The notes: generated by a model from the letters alone, not told the origin. DNA of 60,446 nt from Pseudomonas pudica (GCF_015680405.1 NZ_JADLJS010000035.1:1-60446); one strand, 5' to 3'. Positions 50,595 through 60,119 are shown, counted from the stretch's first letter. Numbers and translations are program-made.

Positions 50595-53500
50595 ATGTCC
50601 GACGCTCTGTGGGCCGCCCGCGAAGGCGACGCGCTGATGCACACCTCGATGCTGGCCGACATCGTCGGGGGTGTGCTGGAAATCGCCGCCACGGTGGCCA
50701 TCGGCGCCCTGGCCACCGCTGCCGTGGCGGCGGCATTCGGCCTGACCGTGGCCACCGGTGGCCTGGGTTGCTTCGTGCTGGGCGCAGTGGTCGGCCTGGT
50801 GGTCGGTGTGGTCATGGCCAAGACCGGCGCCGATACGGGCCTGAGCCGATTATGCGAGGGCATCGGCAATTTCCTGTTCCCGCCGTCGGTGCAGGCCAAC
50901 ATCATCAGTGGCTCGCCTAACACTCGCACCAACGGCAAGCGCGCGGCACGTGCCGCCGGCGTCGTCACCGGCCCGCCGGCACCGCTGGAGCAGGCCGGCG
51001 CCGAAGCTGGCGAGGCGAAGGAAGAAACCTTCCTCGACATGGCCAAGGGCTTCTTCTCGCAGATGTGGCGGCCGACCGTAGCCACGCCCGCTGCCAATAC
51101 CTTGCCAGCCCCGGACGACAAGGTACTGTGCAGCAAGCACCCGCCGATGCCACCGCAGTACCTGGCCGAGGGGTCCAGCAAAGTGCTGATCAACGGCCAC
51201 CCGGCCTGCCGCAGCGGCGACCGCAGCACCTGCGAAGCGGTGATCGTCGATGGCGGCCTGGTGTCGAACAACGTGCGCATCGGCGGCGAGCCGATCGTGG
51301 TGCGCGAGATTCGCAGCGGCAAGACGCCGGGCATCGGCCTGGCAGTGACCGCGTTGATGCTGCTGCGCGGGCGTGGCGGCAAGTTCTACAGCAAGTTCGG
51401 CTGCATGTTGGTGGGTGGCGTGAGCAGCGTGGTTACCGGCCAGGTGACAGGCGCCCTCACCCAGGCCATGGCCGGTTCGCCCAACCCGGTACATGCCGCC
51501 ACCGGCGGCAAGGTCCTGTGTGGCGAGGAAGACCTCGACTTCACCGTGCAGGCAACCCTGCCAATCGCCTGGCAACGCTTCTACAACAGCCATGACGAGA
51601 GGGTCGACGGCCTGTTCGGCGCGGGCTGGAGCGTGCCCTACGAAGTTTCGGTGCAGGTTGGTGCAGACGATCACCTGGTGCTGATCGACGAGCAGGCACG
51701 CCGGGTGGACATGGGCATCATTACCTTGGGTGATGCGGTGTTCAGCGTCGGTGAAGGGCTGAGCGTACGCCGGGCGCACAACGGCGAACTGCTGACCGAA
51801 AGCCGCGAAGGCGAGTATCGGTTGTTCCAGCCGACCCCGGGGCGGCCCGATCGACTGCGCCTGAGCCAGATCGGTGATCGCAACGACAACCGGATCTATC
51901 TGGACTACGACAACCAGGGCCGCCTTTGCCAGTTGCGCGACACCTTCGACCAGGTGCGTGTCAGCCTGGGCTACGGCGAACAATGGCCACGACGGGTGAG
52001 CCACATCGACTTCCATGCGGCGAGCGGCGAATCGCAACGCCTGGCCAGCTATGGCCATGACGCCAATGGCGACCTCGCGCAGGTGCTGGATGGCACAGGC
52101 CAGCCGTTGCGCAGTTTCGCCTATGACGCCGCCCGACGCATGATCGAACACCGTACCGGCGGCGGCCTGTGCTGTTTCTACGAATGGGCGCAGCACGAGG
52201 ACGGTTGGCGGGTGGTGCGGCACTGGACCAACGGCGGCGACAGCTACGCCTTCGAATACGACGTGACCGCAGGCATCACCCGGGTGACCGACAGTCTTGG
52301 CCGCGTTGCCGTGCGCCACTGGAACCAGCAATACCAGATCACCACCTATACCGATGCCCTTGAGCGGACCTGGCGCTTCGAGTGGAATGACGAGCGCCAG
52401 TTGCTTGCGGCCAGCGACCCCATGGATGGACGCTGGCAGTTCTTCTACGATGAATCGGGCAACCTTGCCGAGACCGTCGACCCACTGGGGCGTAGCGAGT
52501 CGACCGAGTGGCTCGAGCATTGGTCGCTGCCGCGCAGCCAGACAGACCCGGCAGGGCAGCGTTGGACCTTCACCTATGACCAACGCGGCAATTGCACGCG
52601 CCAGACCGACCCGTTGGGCCAGCACACCCGCTATCGCCATGACAGCCAGGGCAACCCAGTCGAAATCATCGATGCCAACGGTTCCAGCCGCCACCTGCGC
52701 TGGAACGAACGGGGCCTGGTGGTCGAACAGCGGGACTGCTCCGGCTACCTGACCCGCCTCGCCTACGACCCCTTGGGCCACCTGCAATCGATTACCGACG
52801 CCCAGGGCGAGCGCACCGAGTACCAGCATGACGACAAAGGTCGCTTGCGCAGCGTGACCTTGCCCGATGGCCGCAGCGAAGCGTTTGCCCTCGATGCCAG
52901 CGGCCTGTTGACCCAGCACATCGACACGGCAGGTCACGTTACCCAATACCGGCGTAACTGCCGTGGCCAGCTGGAGCTGCGCATTGATGCGCTCGGCCGG
53001 CAGGTACGCTACCACCATGACAACTGTGGGCGCCTGCTCGCGCTGTACAACGAAAATGGCGAGGCCTACGGTTTCGAATGGGATGCAGGCGACCGGCTGA
53101 TTGCCGAGCGCGATCTGGACGGTGGCATGAGGCGCTACCAGTACGACCCGCTGGACAACCTTGTCCAGGTCACCTTCCTGCCTGCGCCGGGCAGCGAGGA
53201 CGCGCCCATCATTCACCGCATGGCATATGACGCAGGCCGTCGCCTGCTGACCCGCCACACCGATGAGGGACGCACCGACTACTGCAACGACCCACTGGAC
53301 AACGTGGTTGCGATCCGCCGTACCGCCGTGGATGGCCAGGTCGAGGAACTGGGCTTCGCTTTCGATGCACTGGGCCAGTTGCTCGAAGAACACAGCGCGC
53401 AGGGCAGCGTGCAGTACCAGTACGATCCGCTCGGCAACCTCACCCGCACGCGAGTACCCGACGGCCGCTGGATCAACCGCCTGTACTACGGTAGCGGGCA

Positions 53501-54953
53501 CCTGCACCAGGTCAACCTCGATGGCAAGGTGGTGTGCGATTTCGAGCGTGACCGTGTTCACCGGGAAACACTGCGACTGCAGGGCAACCTGGCGATCCAA
53601 CGCCAGTACGACCGTGGCGGGCGCCTGCGCACCTTGCTCCGCCGCCGGACAGCGCAACCCAGCCGGCTGCCGGCGCCAGACCAGCAGCGTTATCAGTTCG
53701 ACGCAGCCGACCAACTGGCCGTACGCGAGGTGCAACACCCGGGCAACGGGTATTTACAGACTTTTCAGCACGATGGCTGCGGCTATGTCCTGGGCCGTCA
53801 GGACAGCCCGACCGGCCAGCGCGAAGCGTTCCGCTACGACCCGGCTGGCAACCTGCTCGACCCGGTGGCGGCCAGTGCCGGGCTGGTCCGGCACAACCGC
53901 GTGCTCACCTTCGAGGACAAGCGCTATCGCTACGATGGCTTCGGTCGCCTGGTGGAAAAGCGCAGCCGCCGACGCGGCACGCAGCTTTTTCGCTATGACG
54001 CCGAGCACCGGCTGGTCCAGGTACGCAACCTGCAAGCCGGGCGGGAGCGCATCATAGACATGCGCTACGACCCGATGGGCCGGCGCACGGAGAAGATCGA
54101 ATCGACGCTCGACGGCCAGGTGGTCAGCCGCACCCGCTTCAACTGGAGTGGCCTGCGCCTGCTAGGTGAGCAGCACAATGGCCGGCAGGCGTTGTACCTG
54201 TATGAAGACGATGGCCACGAACCGCTGGCCCGGGTGGATGGCCTGGGCGCTCACCAGCAAGTGCTGCATTACCACAATGACATCAACGGCCTGCCGGAGC
54301 AGTTGACCGATGACACCGGCGAGGTCGTGTGGTCGGCGCGCTACCTGACCTGGGGCGCAGGTTGGGATGAACAGCGCGCCACCCGCCTGCCGGAAGAACA
54401 GAACCTGCGCTTTCAGGGCCAGTACCTGGACCGCGAAATCGGCCTGCACTACAACCTGTTCCGCTTCTATGACCCGGAGATAGGCCGCTTTACCCAGCCT
54501 GACCCAATCGGTCTGGCCGGTGGTTTGAACCTTTACGAGTATGCCCCGAACCCCTTCACATGGATTGACCCGTGGGGACTGCTCAAAGAAGGCGAAACCG
54601 CAGGCTATGGTGCCAAGGTGCACCGAGGCGATGGCCTTGAAGCCCATGAAATTCTGCGTAACAAGTTCTTACAGGATGCCGGTCTGGCACCGAAAAACCG
54701 CAGGATGCGTGGCAACCCTTCGATTGCCCTGACGCCTAAGCACCATGACCAGGTGCATGCCGCAGAGAACCGGTTGCGCAAGGCAATGGGCCTCAAGCCT
54801 AACCAGATGCTCAAGAGCGGCAAGCTTGAGATCCGTTTGATGTCCAAGGCTATCTACCAATCGCTGGTCAGCCAGGGAGATGTCACAATCCAACAACTCA
54901 GGACGGCCCGGCGTTACGCCAAGTCGTTCGCCAAAAGCAAAGGGTGTTACTAG
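50595..54953 (+). CDS. PAAR-Rhs T6SS effector with C-terminal putative nuclease toxin
   Basis: A 1452-residue polymorphic toxin. It starts with a prePAAR motif (AAREGDALMH, residues 7-16), two TM helices (about 24-50 and 56-77) that the Eag chaperone shields, and a PAAR domain (about 175-260; DKVLCSKHPP, INGHPACRSGDRSTCE, VRIGGEPI). A long YD-repeat shell follows (many YDPLGN/YDPLDN units). The Rhs core ends with PDPIGLAGGLNLYEYAPNP (from about 1302) and DPWGL, the usual autocleavage site. The variable C-terminus (about 1335-1452) contains GLEAHEILRNKFLQ, NPSIALTPKHHDQVH and a basic tail, suggesting a His-Me finger (AHH/HNH-like) nuclease. The toxin part has lower GC than the core, as in exchangeable tips. 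Confidence 0.92.
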   Translation: MSDALWAAREGDALMHTSMLADIVGGVLEIAATVAIGALATAAVAAAFGLTVATGGLGCFVLGAVVGLVVGVVMAKTGADTGLSRLCEGIGNFLFPPSVQANIISGSPNTRTNGKRAARAAGVVTGPPAPLEQAGAEAGEAKEETFLDMAKGFFSQMWRPTVATPAANTLPAPDDKVLCSKHPPMPPQYLAEGSSKVLINGHPACRSGDRSTCEAVIVDGGLVSNNVRIGGEPIVVREIRSGKTPGIGLAVTALMLLRGRGGKFYSKFGCMLVGGVSSVVTGQVTGALTQAMAGSPNPVHAATGGKVLCGEEDLDFTVQATLPIAWQRFYNSHDERVDGLFGAGWSVPYEVSVQVGADDHLVLIDEQARRVDMGIITLGDAVFSVGEGLSVRRAHNGELLTESREGEYRLFQPTPGRPDRLRLSQIGDRNDNRIYLDYDNQGRLCQLRDTFDQVRVSLGYGEQWPRRVSHIDFHAASGESQRLASYGHDANGDLAQVLDGTGQPLRSFAYDAARRMIEHRTGGGLCCFYEWAQHEDGWRVVRHWTNGGDSYAFEYDVTAGITRVTDSLGRVAVRHWNQQYQITTYTDALERTWRFEWNDERQLLAASDPMDGRWQFFYDESGNLAETVDPLGRSESTEWLEHWSLPRSQTDPAGQRWTFTYDQRGNCTRQTDPLGQHTRYRHDSQGNPVEIIDANGSSRHLRWNERGLVVEQRDCSGYLTRLAYDPLGHLQSITDAQGERTEYQHDDKGRLRSVTLPDGRSEAFALDASGLLTQHIDTAGHVTQYRRNCRGQLELRIDALGRQVRYHHDNCGRLLALYNENGEAYGFEWDAGDRLIAERDLDGGMRRYQYDPLDNLVQVTFLPAPGSEDAPIIHRMAYDAGRRLLTRHTDEGRTDYCNDPLDNVVAIRRTAVDGQVEELGFAFDALGQLLEEHSAQGSVQYQYDPLGNLTRTRVPDGRWINRLYYGSGHLHQVNLDGKVVCDFERDRVHRETLRLQGNLAIQRQYDRGGRLRTLLRRRTAQPSRLPAPDQQRYQFDAADQLAVREVQHPGNGYLQTFQHDGCGYVLGRQDSPTGQREAFRYDPAGNLLDPVAASAGLVRHNRVLTFEDKRYRYDGFGRLVEKRSRRRGTQLFRYDAEHRLVQVRNLQAGRERIIDMRYDPMGRRTEKIESTLDGQVVSRTRFNWSGLRLLGEQHNGRQALYLYEDDGHEPLARVDGLGAHQQVLHYHNDINGLPEQLTDDTGEVVWSARYLTWGAGWDEQRATRLPEEQNLRFQGQYLDREIGLHYNLFRFYDPEIGRFTQPDPIGLAGGLNLYEYAPNPFTWIDPWGLLKEGETAGYGAKVHRGDGLEAHEILRNKFLQDAGLAPKNRRMRGNPSIALTPKHHDQVHAAENRLRKAMGLKPNQMLKSGKLEIRLMSKAIYQSLVSQGDVTIQQLRTARRYAKSFAKSKGCY

Positions 54954-54955
54954 CC

Positions 54956-55618
54956 ATGAAGAAAATCGTGTTGTCTCAACAAGATCGCGGCTTCGGTCAG
55001 ATCGGCGGTGCGCCTTTGCTCAAGGACCTCTCCTTGTGGCCAGCCAACCCGCAAACCGGTGGGTTGCTGACGCCCATCCTGACCCTGACCGAACAGTTCC
55101 AACCAGCCCGGTTCGTCCCGCCAGGCATGGCTATCACCGTTTTCCTTGCCGTCGAGCAACAGCAGGACGGTAGCTTCAGCCGCCCGCTCCAGCGCCGCTA
55201 TACGGTCAATCAGCAGTCGGAGCTGCAGAAGGTCATCAGCAGTGGCTTTGCCCGGGTCATCCTGCATGAGCTCGCCAGCCAGCCATTGGAGTCCAGCAAC
55301 CCGCCCTTGCTGCTGGAGCGAGCGTTCATCGATTTCGAAGAAATGACCGACGAGGAGCATGACGAGGAGCATGAGGACGAGGACAGCGGGATCGGCCTGA
55401 GCAAACCCAGCGGCCGGCCCTGCTGGCTGCAAGACCCGATCTATGAACCACCGCGCTACATGTTCATGATGCAGCTGGTGGACGCCGACGTGGCCGAAGC
55501 CAGTCCGCAACATGTTGGGCTGTTTGGCGAAGGTAACGGCTACCTGTTCGTGGACATGCAGGCGCGCCGTGGCAAGGAAGGCGATGACGCCGGGTTCTTC
55601 TTCATTCAGTTCACCTGA
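54956..55618 (+). CDS. Putative cognate immunity protein of the Rhs toxin (DUF1963-like)
   Basis: A 220-residue cytoplasmic protein whose ATG follows the Rhs stop by two bases. Its C-terminal half contains YMFMMQLVDADV, FGEGNGYLFVDMQ and GFFFIQFT, resembling DUF1963/YwqG proteins, which recur as immunity genes beside polymorphic toxins. The N-terminal part has GGAPLLKDLSLWP, also fitting. It carries an acidic stretch (about 129-146, EEMTDEEHDEEHEDED), common in proteins that neutralise nucleases. The immunity role is inferred from position, composition and family resemblance. The following 115 bases to the convergent LysR gene hold no gene. Confidence 0.78.
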   Translation: MKKIVLSQQDRGFGQIGGAPLLKDLSLWPANPQTGGLLTPILTLTEQFQPARFVPPGMAITVFLAVEQQQDGSFSRPLQRRYTVNQQSELQKVISSGFARVILHELASQPLESSNPPLLLERAFIDFEEMTDEEHDEEHEDEDSGIGLSKPSGRPCWLQDPIYEPPRYMFMMQLVDADVAEASPQHVGLFGEGNGYLFVDMQARRGKEGDDAGFFFIQFT

Positions 55619-55733
55619 ATCGGCAACTTCGACCACCCGAGAGCGGCCAGGGCTGAGGAGCCCCACATCAACATTTACCATTTGGACAACACGCCATTCC
55701 CTTGGGGAGACTCGGGCGCGGCATTGGATTGAA

Positions 55734-56630
55734 TCAGTCCAGCTGCCGAGCCCTCAGTTCCTGCGCCAGCATGTCAATGAAGGCGCGGACCTTGGCCGAA
55801 CCGTACTTGCTCTCCCGGTGCAGTATATGGATTGGCCACGGCGCCTCTTCGTATTCGGCAAGGATCACCTGCAACTGCCCACTGGCCACCTCTTCCGCGA
55901 CCTGATACGACAGCAGGCGGGCAATGCCCAACCCGCCGCTGGCAGCGGCGATTGCCCCGTCATTGCTGGTCACTGTCAAGCGAGGCTTCATGCGCACCAG
56001 AGTCGGCTCATCGGTTACTCCGAAACGCCAGCCGGCTCGCGGCGACAGGTTGGTGGTGCCGATCACCGCATGCTCCGCCAGGTCGGACGGGTGCTTCGGC
56101 ACGCCGTGGCGCGCCAGGTACTCGGGAGAGGCGCACAGCATGCGCCGGACCCTGCCCACCCGCAGTGCTTTGAGCCCGGAGTCAGGCAAGGGGCCGATAC
56201 GAACAGCCACATCCATGCCCTCTTCGACCATGTTGACGATGCGGTCGAGGAAGTAGGCGGAAACGTCAACCTCGGGGTACTGCTGCAGGTAGTGGACGAT
56301 GCACGGCATGACGAACTTCTTGCCGAACAGGATGGGCGCAGTGACGGCCAGGTCGCCCTTGGGCGTGGCGTTGATGCCGGCGGCGGCTTCGTTGGCCTCG
56401 TTGATGCTGGCGAGGATATGCCGGGTGTCTTCCAGGTAGCGGCCACCGGCTTCGGTCAGGCGTACGCTACGGGTGGTGCGCAGCAGCAGCTTGACCCCCA
56501 GCTGATCTTCCAGGGCGCTGACGGCACGGGTGACCGCGGCTGGGGAGATGTCCAGGCGGCGGGCAGCGGCGGCGAAGCTTTCCAGCTCGCCTACGGCGAC
56601 GAACACCTTCATCAGGTGGATCTGGTCCAT
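55734..56630 (-). CDS. LysR-family transcriptional regulator
   Basis: A 298-residue LysR regulator. The N-terminal helix-turn-helix is residues about 1-60 (MKVFVAVGELESFAAAARRLDIS, PAAVTRAVSALEDQLGVKLLLR), followed by a linker helix and an effector-binding domain (GDLAVTAPILFGKKFVMPCI, DGAIAAASGGLGIARLLSYQV). AGGAG lies five bases before ATG 56630. It is 72 bases downstream of the flavin/iron-sulfur oxidoreductase gene on the same strand, so it may be co-transcribed with it and the GST gene. The target and inducer are unknown. Confidence 0.92.
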   Translation of the reverse strand: MDQIHLMKVFVAVGELESFAAAARRLDISPAAVTRAVSALEDQLGVKLLLRTTRSVRLTEAGGRYLEDTRHILASINEANEAAAGINATPKGDLAVTAPILFGKKFVMPCIVHYLQQYPEVDVSAYFLDRIVNMVEEGMDVAVRIGPLPDSGLKALRVGRVRRMLCASPEYLARHGVPKHPSDLAEHAVIGTTNLSPRAGWRFGVTDEPTLVRMKPRLTVTSNDGAIAAASGGLGIARLLSYQVAEEVASGQLQVILAEYEEAPWPIHILHRESKYGSAKVRAFIDMLAQELRARQLD

Positions 56631-56702
56631 GCGGGCTCCTGGGGCTATGAAGTACCGGAATTATCTTTCATCTGAGCGTTTTGGACAGGGGACCGAGCAC
56701 GA

Positions 56703-58739
56703 TCAGATATCCAGCACCAACGCCTGCACCCCCTCCTCGACCCGGGCCGGCACGGCACAGCAGATCAGCACCGAGCCCGCCTCCGGCAGCTCGGCCGGCG
56801 GGGTCGGGTAATGCACCTGGCCACTGACCAACCGGGTCTTGCAGGTACCACACGACCCACCTCGGCAACTGAACTCCGGCGACAATCCGCGAGCCTCGGC
56901 CAGTTCCAGCAGCGTCCCGCTACCCGGCGCCCAGCGCGCCTCCTTGGCTGAAGCCGCAAAGTACACCGGTACCGGCTCGCTGGCAGCAGGTGGCTGCTGC
57001 AGGGTGGGCTGGTCATCGTCGGTGTGCCGCCGGAGCGTCGACGGGCCAAAGGCTTCGGCATGGATCCGCGCATCCGGCACATGCACCCCGCGCAGCCCTT
57101 CATACAGGTCCTGAGTAAAACTGCCCGGGCCGCACAGGTAGAAATCGTAGTCGTCCAGCGCCAGCGTCGCCTTGACCTGCTCGATACCCAGCCGACCGGC
57201 AAACTCGTAATCACGCCCCGCCAGTGCATCCTCTTCCGGCTGGCTCAGGGCGCGGTGCACGTGCAGCAGGCCGCCGGCCTGTTGCCGCAAGCTTGCCAGC
57301 TCCTCACGGAACGGCAGGTCGGCCAGGCTGCGTGCACCATGGAACAGATGAATGCGCCGTGCCTGACCCTTGCTCAACTGCTCGCGCAGCATGGCCAGTA
57401 ACGGCGTGATACCCACACCCGCGCCAATCAGCACCAGCGGCCGTGTGCTCTGCTGGTCCAGTGTGAAGCTGCCCATCGGCGGGCGCACGTTCAGCACATC
57501 GCCTGCCACGACGCGCTCATGCAGGTGCCGCGAGGCCGGGCCCTGCGCTTTGACGCTGATGCGCAGATAACCGTCGGAAGGCGCGCTGGACAGGCTGTAG
57601 GTGCGGATCAGCGCCGCTTCGCCGTCGAGCTGGACTTGCACCGGAACATGCTGCCCCGGCGCAAAGGCCATTGCACTGCCAGCAGGAGGCTCAAGGTAGA
57701 ACGAGCGGATATCACGGCTTTCCTGCTCCACCCGCAGCACACGCCAGGCCTGCCATTGGCGCTGCCGCTGGCGTTGCTGCAGGCGTATGTCGGCCTCGGC
57801 CCAGGTGCCGGTCATCAGGCTGGTCGGCGCGTACTCCTTGAAGGCCCAACGCAAGGAAACGGCAGCCGGGCGGCACACCACCTGCTCGATCTCCAGCGTC
57901 CACAAGCGCTCGGCACCTTCGAATGCCTGGATGGCGGGGCTGTCCAGCAGCAACTCGGCATGCCCGTATAGCTGCAACACGTTGCCGTTGCTGAAATCGA
58001 TGAACAGCAACCCTGCTTGCGGGTTCACCAGCAGGTTGCCCAAGGTGTTGAAGTGCAGGTTGCCAGCATAGTCGGGAATGGTCAGGCGGTTGCCTTCGAC
58101 CTTGATGAACCCGGGCCGCCCGCCACGGTGGGAGACATCCACCGAGCGCTGGCCGTCGTCATGCTCGACATAGCTGGCGACAAAGAAGGTGTCGGCTGCC
58201 TGGATCATGCTGACAGCCGAGGCATCGAGTGTCGTCGCATCGACACGCCCTTGGGCGGGTTCCGCGACACGGGTGTAGTCACGCAGCTGGATGTACTGCG
58301 GGCAGTTGCCAAAGGATTGCTCCACAGTCACCTGCAGTTGCCCATCGCCAGCCTGGCGGATCTGCCCGTTGAGGCGGTTGCGCCGGCGGGTGTGCAGTTC
58401 GATCCCCAGCAGGCCGACCGCCTGCCCGGCAGCCAGCCCCTGGGTAGCGGGATCGTCTGCTGGCAGTTGAGTGTCGATCGTCAGCTGGCGCGGGTCCGGC
58501 GAGCTGACGAAACCTTCCGGCCCTTCCAGCAGCGTTGCCCAGGGCCGCCCCAGTGCGTCCACACTGGCGGCGACCATGAACGGCAACTGGTGATAGAAAA
58601 TACGATGCTGGTCGGGCATGTAGTCACGAATGACCTTCTGCCCGAACGCCTCCATGCGCTCCGCGACACCGACTTTTTCCTGCAGGGTCTTCTCCCCCGC
58701 ATGCCAAGGCGAGGAGTGGTGGTCCGGGTTCTGTTGCAT
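56703..58739 (-). CDS. Three-domain oxidoreductase: PNPOx-like, FAD/NAD(P) reductase, 2Fe-2S ferredoxin
   Basis: A 678-residue fusion. Residues about 30-330 resemble a pyridoxamine-phosphate-oxidase-like flavin-binding domain (HRIFYHQLPFMVAASVDALG, HRGGRPGFIKVEGNRLTIPD, NTLGNLLVNPQAGLLFIDF). Residues about 340-570 are a ferredoxin-NADP reductase module (RTYSLSSAP for FAD, VLIGAGVGITPLLAML for the nucleotide, YLCGPGSFTQDLYEGL). The C-terminal 85 residues are a plant-type ferredoxin with CRGGSCGTC and a final CC pair as cluster ligands. ATG 58739 has AGGAA upstream. Electrons would pass NAD(P)H to FAD to the iron-sulfur cluster, and possibly to a flavin in the N-domain. The substrate is unknown; it follows a GST gene by 27 bases. 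Confidence 0.85.
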   Translation of the reverse strand: MQQNPDHHSSPWHAGEKTLQEKVGVAERMEAFGQKVIRDYMPDQHRIFYHQLPFMVAASVDALGRPWATLLEGPEGFVSSPDPRQLTIDTQLPADDPATQGLAAGQAVGLLGIELHTRRRNRLNGQIRQAGDGQLQVTVEQSFGNCPQYIQLRDYTRVAEPAQGRVDATTLDASAVSMIQAADTFFVASYVEHDDGQRSVDVSHRGGRPGFIKVEGNRLTIPDYAGNLHFNTLGNLLVNPQAGLLFIDFSNGNVLQLYGHAELLLDSPAIQAFEGAERLWTLEIEQVVCRPAAVSLRWAFKEYAPTSLMTGTWAEADIRLQQRQRQRQWQAWRVLRVEQESRDIRSFYLEPPAGSAMAFAPGQHVPVQVQLDGEAALIRTYSLSSAPSDGYLRISVKAQGPASRHLHERVVAGDVLNVRPPMGSFTLDQQSTRPLVLIGAGVGITPLLAMLREQLSKGQARRIHLFHGARSLADLPFREELASLRQQAGGLLHVHRALSQPEEDALAGRDYEFAGRLGIEQVKATLALDDYDFYLCGPGSFTQDLYEGLRGVHVPDARIHAEAFGPSTLRRHTDDDQPTLQQPPAASEPVPVYFAASAKEARWAPGSGTLLELAEARGLSPEFSCRGGSCGTCKTRLVSGQVHYPTPPAELPEAGSVLICCAVPARVEEGVQALVLDI

Positions 58740-58766
58740 GGCGGCGTTCCTCGCTGTGGCGGGATG

Positions 58767-59396
58767 TCAGGCGCTGGTCTGCAGGCCGATCACGGTGCGT
58801 GGCATGGGCACGAAGCCCGGCAGCGCCTCGACCCGCGCAAGCCAGCTGCGTACGTTGGCATAGGGCTCCAGCGACACATTGCCTTCCGGTGCGTGGGCGA
58901 TGTACGAGTAGTTGGCGATGTCTGCGATGGTCGGGGTACTACCCGCCAGGAAGGGTGCCTTGGCCAGTTCGGCGTCGATCACCTTGAGCAAGGTGTGGGC
59001 GCGGGTAATCACTTCATCGGTATTGAACGAAGCACCGAATACCGTCACCAGGCGGGCAGCGGCAGGGCCGAATGCCAGCGGGCCGGCAGCGATCGACAAC
59101 CAGCGTTGTACGCGGGCGGCGGCGGCAGGTTCTTCGGGCAGCCAGGTGCCGTTGTCGTACTTCTTCGCCAGGTAGACGAGAATGGCGTTGGAATCGGCAA
59201 TCACCGTGCCGTTGTCATCAATGACCGGCACCTGGCCGAACGGGTTCAGCGCCAGGAAGTCGGGCTGTTTGTGTGCACCTTTGGCCAGGTCGACAAAGAC
59301 CAGCTCGGTGGGCAGCTTCAGCAGCGAAAGCATCAGCTCGATGCGGTGGGCGTGGCCGGACTTGGGGAAGTTGTAAAGCTTGATCGGGTTCGACAT
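58767..59396 (-). CDS. Glutathione S-transferase family protein
   Basis: A 209-residue GST. The N-terminal thioredoxin-like domain includes KLYNFPKSGHAHRIELMLSL, in which a Ser at residue 13 could be the glutathione-activating residue, then NPFGQVPVIDDNG with the cis-Pro and ADSNAILVYLAKKY. The C-terminal helical domain includes FLAGSTPTIADIANYSYIAHA, the N-capping motif. CAGGAG precedes ATG 59396. It is the first of three co-directional genes (GST, oxidoreductase, LysR). The upstream 174 bases hold no gene. Confidence 0.92.
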   Translation of the reverse strand: MSNPIKLYNFPKSGHAHRIELMLSLLKLPTELVFVDLAKGAHKQPDFLALNPFGQVPVIDDNGTVIADSNAILVYLAKKYDNGTWLPEEPAAAARVQRWLSIAAGPLAFGPAAARLVTVFGASFNTDEVITRAHTLLKVIDAELAKAPFLAGSTPTIADIANYSYIAHAPEGNVSLEPYANVRSWLARVEALPGFVPMPRTVIGLQTSA

Positions 59397-59570
59397 GGGC
59401 TTGGCTCCTGGTCAGCTCCGGGGTGGGCTGATGGAGCACATGCTGCACGGGTTCGCCTGGCAACAGAATCAGTGCGCCAGGGAAACCATAATTTCGCATG
59501 GCGGAATAATCGTGGCACACGCGCCGGCCAGAGCCCCTGCAAGCGTCCGCCTCAGGGGCACCCGCTGGAT

Positions 59571-60119
59571 TCAGTGCCGGTTGAAGTACCGGAACAATCC
59601 ACGTGCAGCCTCGACCACCTTCGGTACGCAGGCCTGGATGTCCTCTTCGCTCATCTGGTCCAACAGCTCGAAGTTATCCTCCAGCCCATGCAGCGAAATG
59701 GCCTTGAGCAACTGATCCTGCTCCGCAGGCAGCGGCTCCCAGCCAGCGACCTGAGTGCCGCGCATGTAGCCAAAGCACCATTCCTCCATCACGACCACCG
59801 TGCCCTGCTCGCCTTCGCTTTCCTCGAACAATGGCTCGAACCGGTCGATGTCTTCGCTCAGCTCTTCGGCTACCTGGTTGGCGTAGCGCAGCATCAACGC
59901 CGTATAGGCCTCTTCATGCGCCGGCTTCTTGAATTTCGGCACCTTGCCACCTGCCACCACGGGCAGCCATTGCTCCGGGGTGACGGTGACCGGCGAGCTG
60001 GCCAGCGCTGTGAAAAAGCCATTGAGCTCGGCCAGGTTCAGCACCGAGTAATCGTTGCCGTAGGTGATCAGCAGGTCTTCGAGGCGGTCGAGTTCTTTTT
60101 CGCTGAGGGCGGGTAGCAT
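59571..60119 (-). CDS. UPF0149 (YecA-like) family protein
   Basis: A 182-residue acidic protein of the UPF0149/YecA-YgfB group. The conserved N-terminal part reads LDRLEDLLITY, LNLAELNGFFTALASSPVTVTPEQWLPVV, and the second half has EWCFGYMRGTQVAGWEPL, typical of the family. The C-terminal zinc-binding SEC-C motif found in some YecA proteins is absent. The function is unknown. ATG 60119 is chosen because AGGA lies nine bases upstream; the longer frame starting at 60173 has no ribosome site. Confidence 0.88.
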   Translation of the reverse strand: MLPALSEKELDRLEDLLITYGNDYSVLNLAELNGFFTALASSPVTVTPEQWLPVVAGGKVPKFKKPAHEEAYTALMLRYANQVAEELSEDIDRFEPLFEESEGEQGTVVVMEEWCFGYMRGTQVAGWEPLPAEQDQLLKAISLHGLEDNFELLDQMSEEDIQACVPKVVEAARGLFRYFNRH

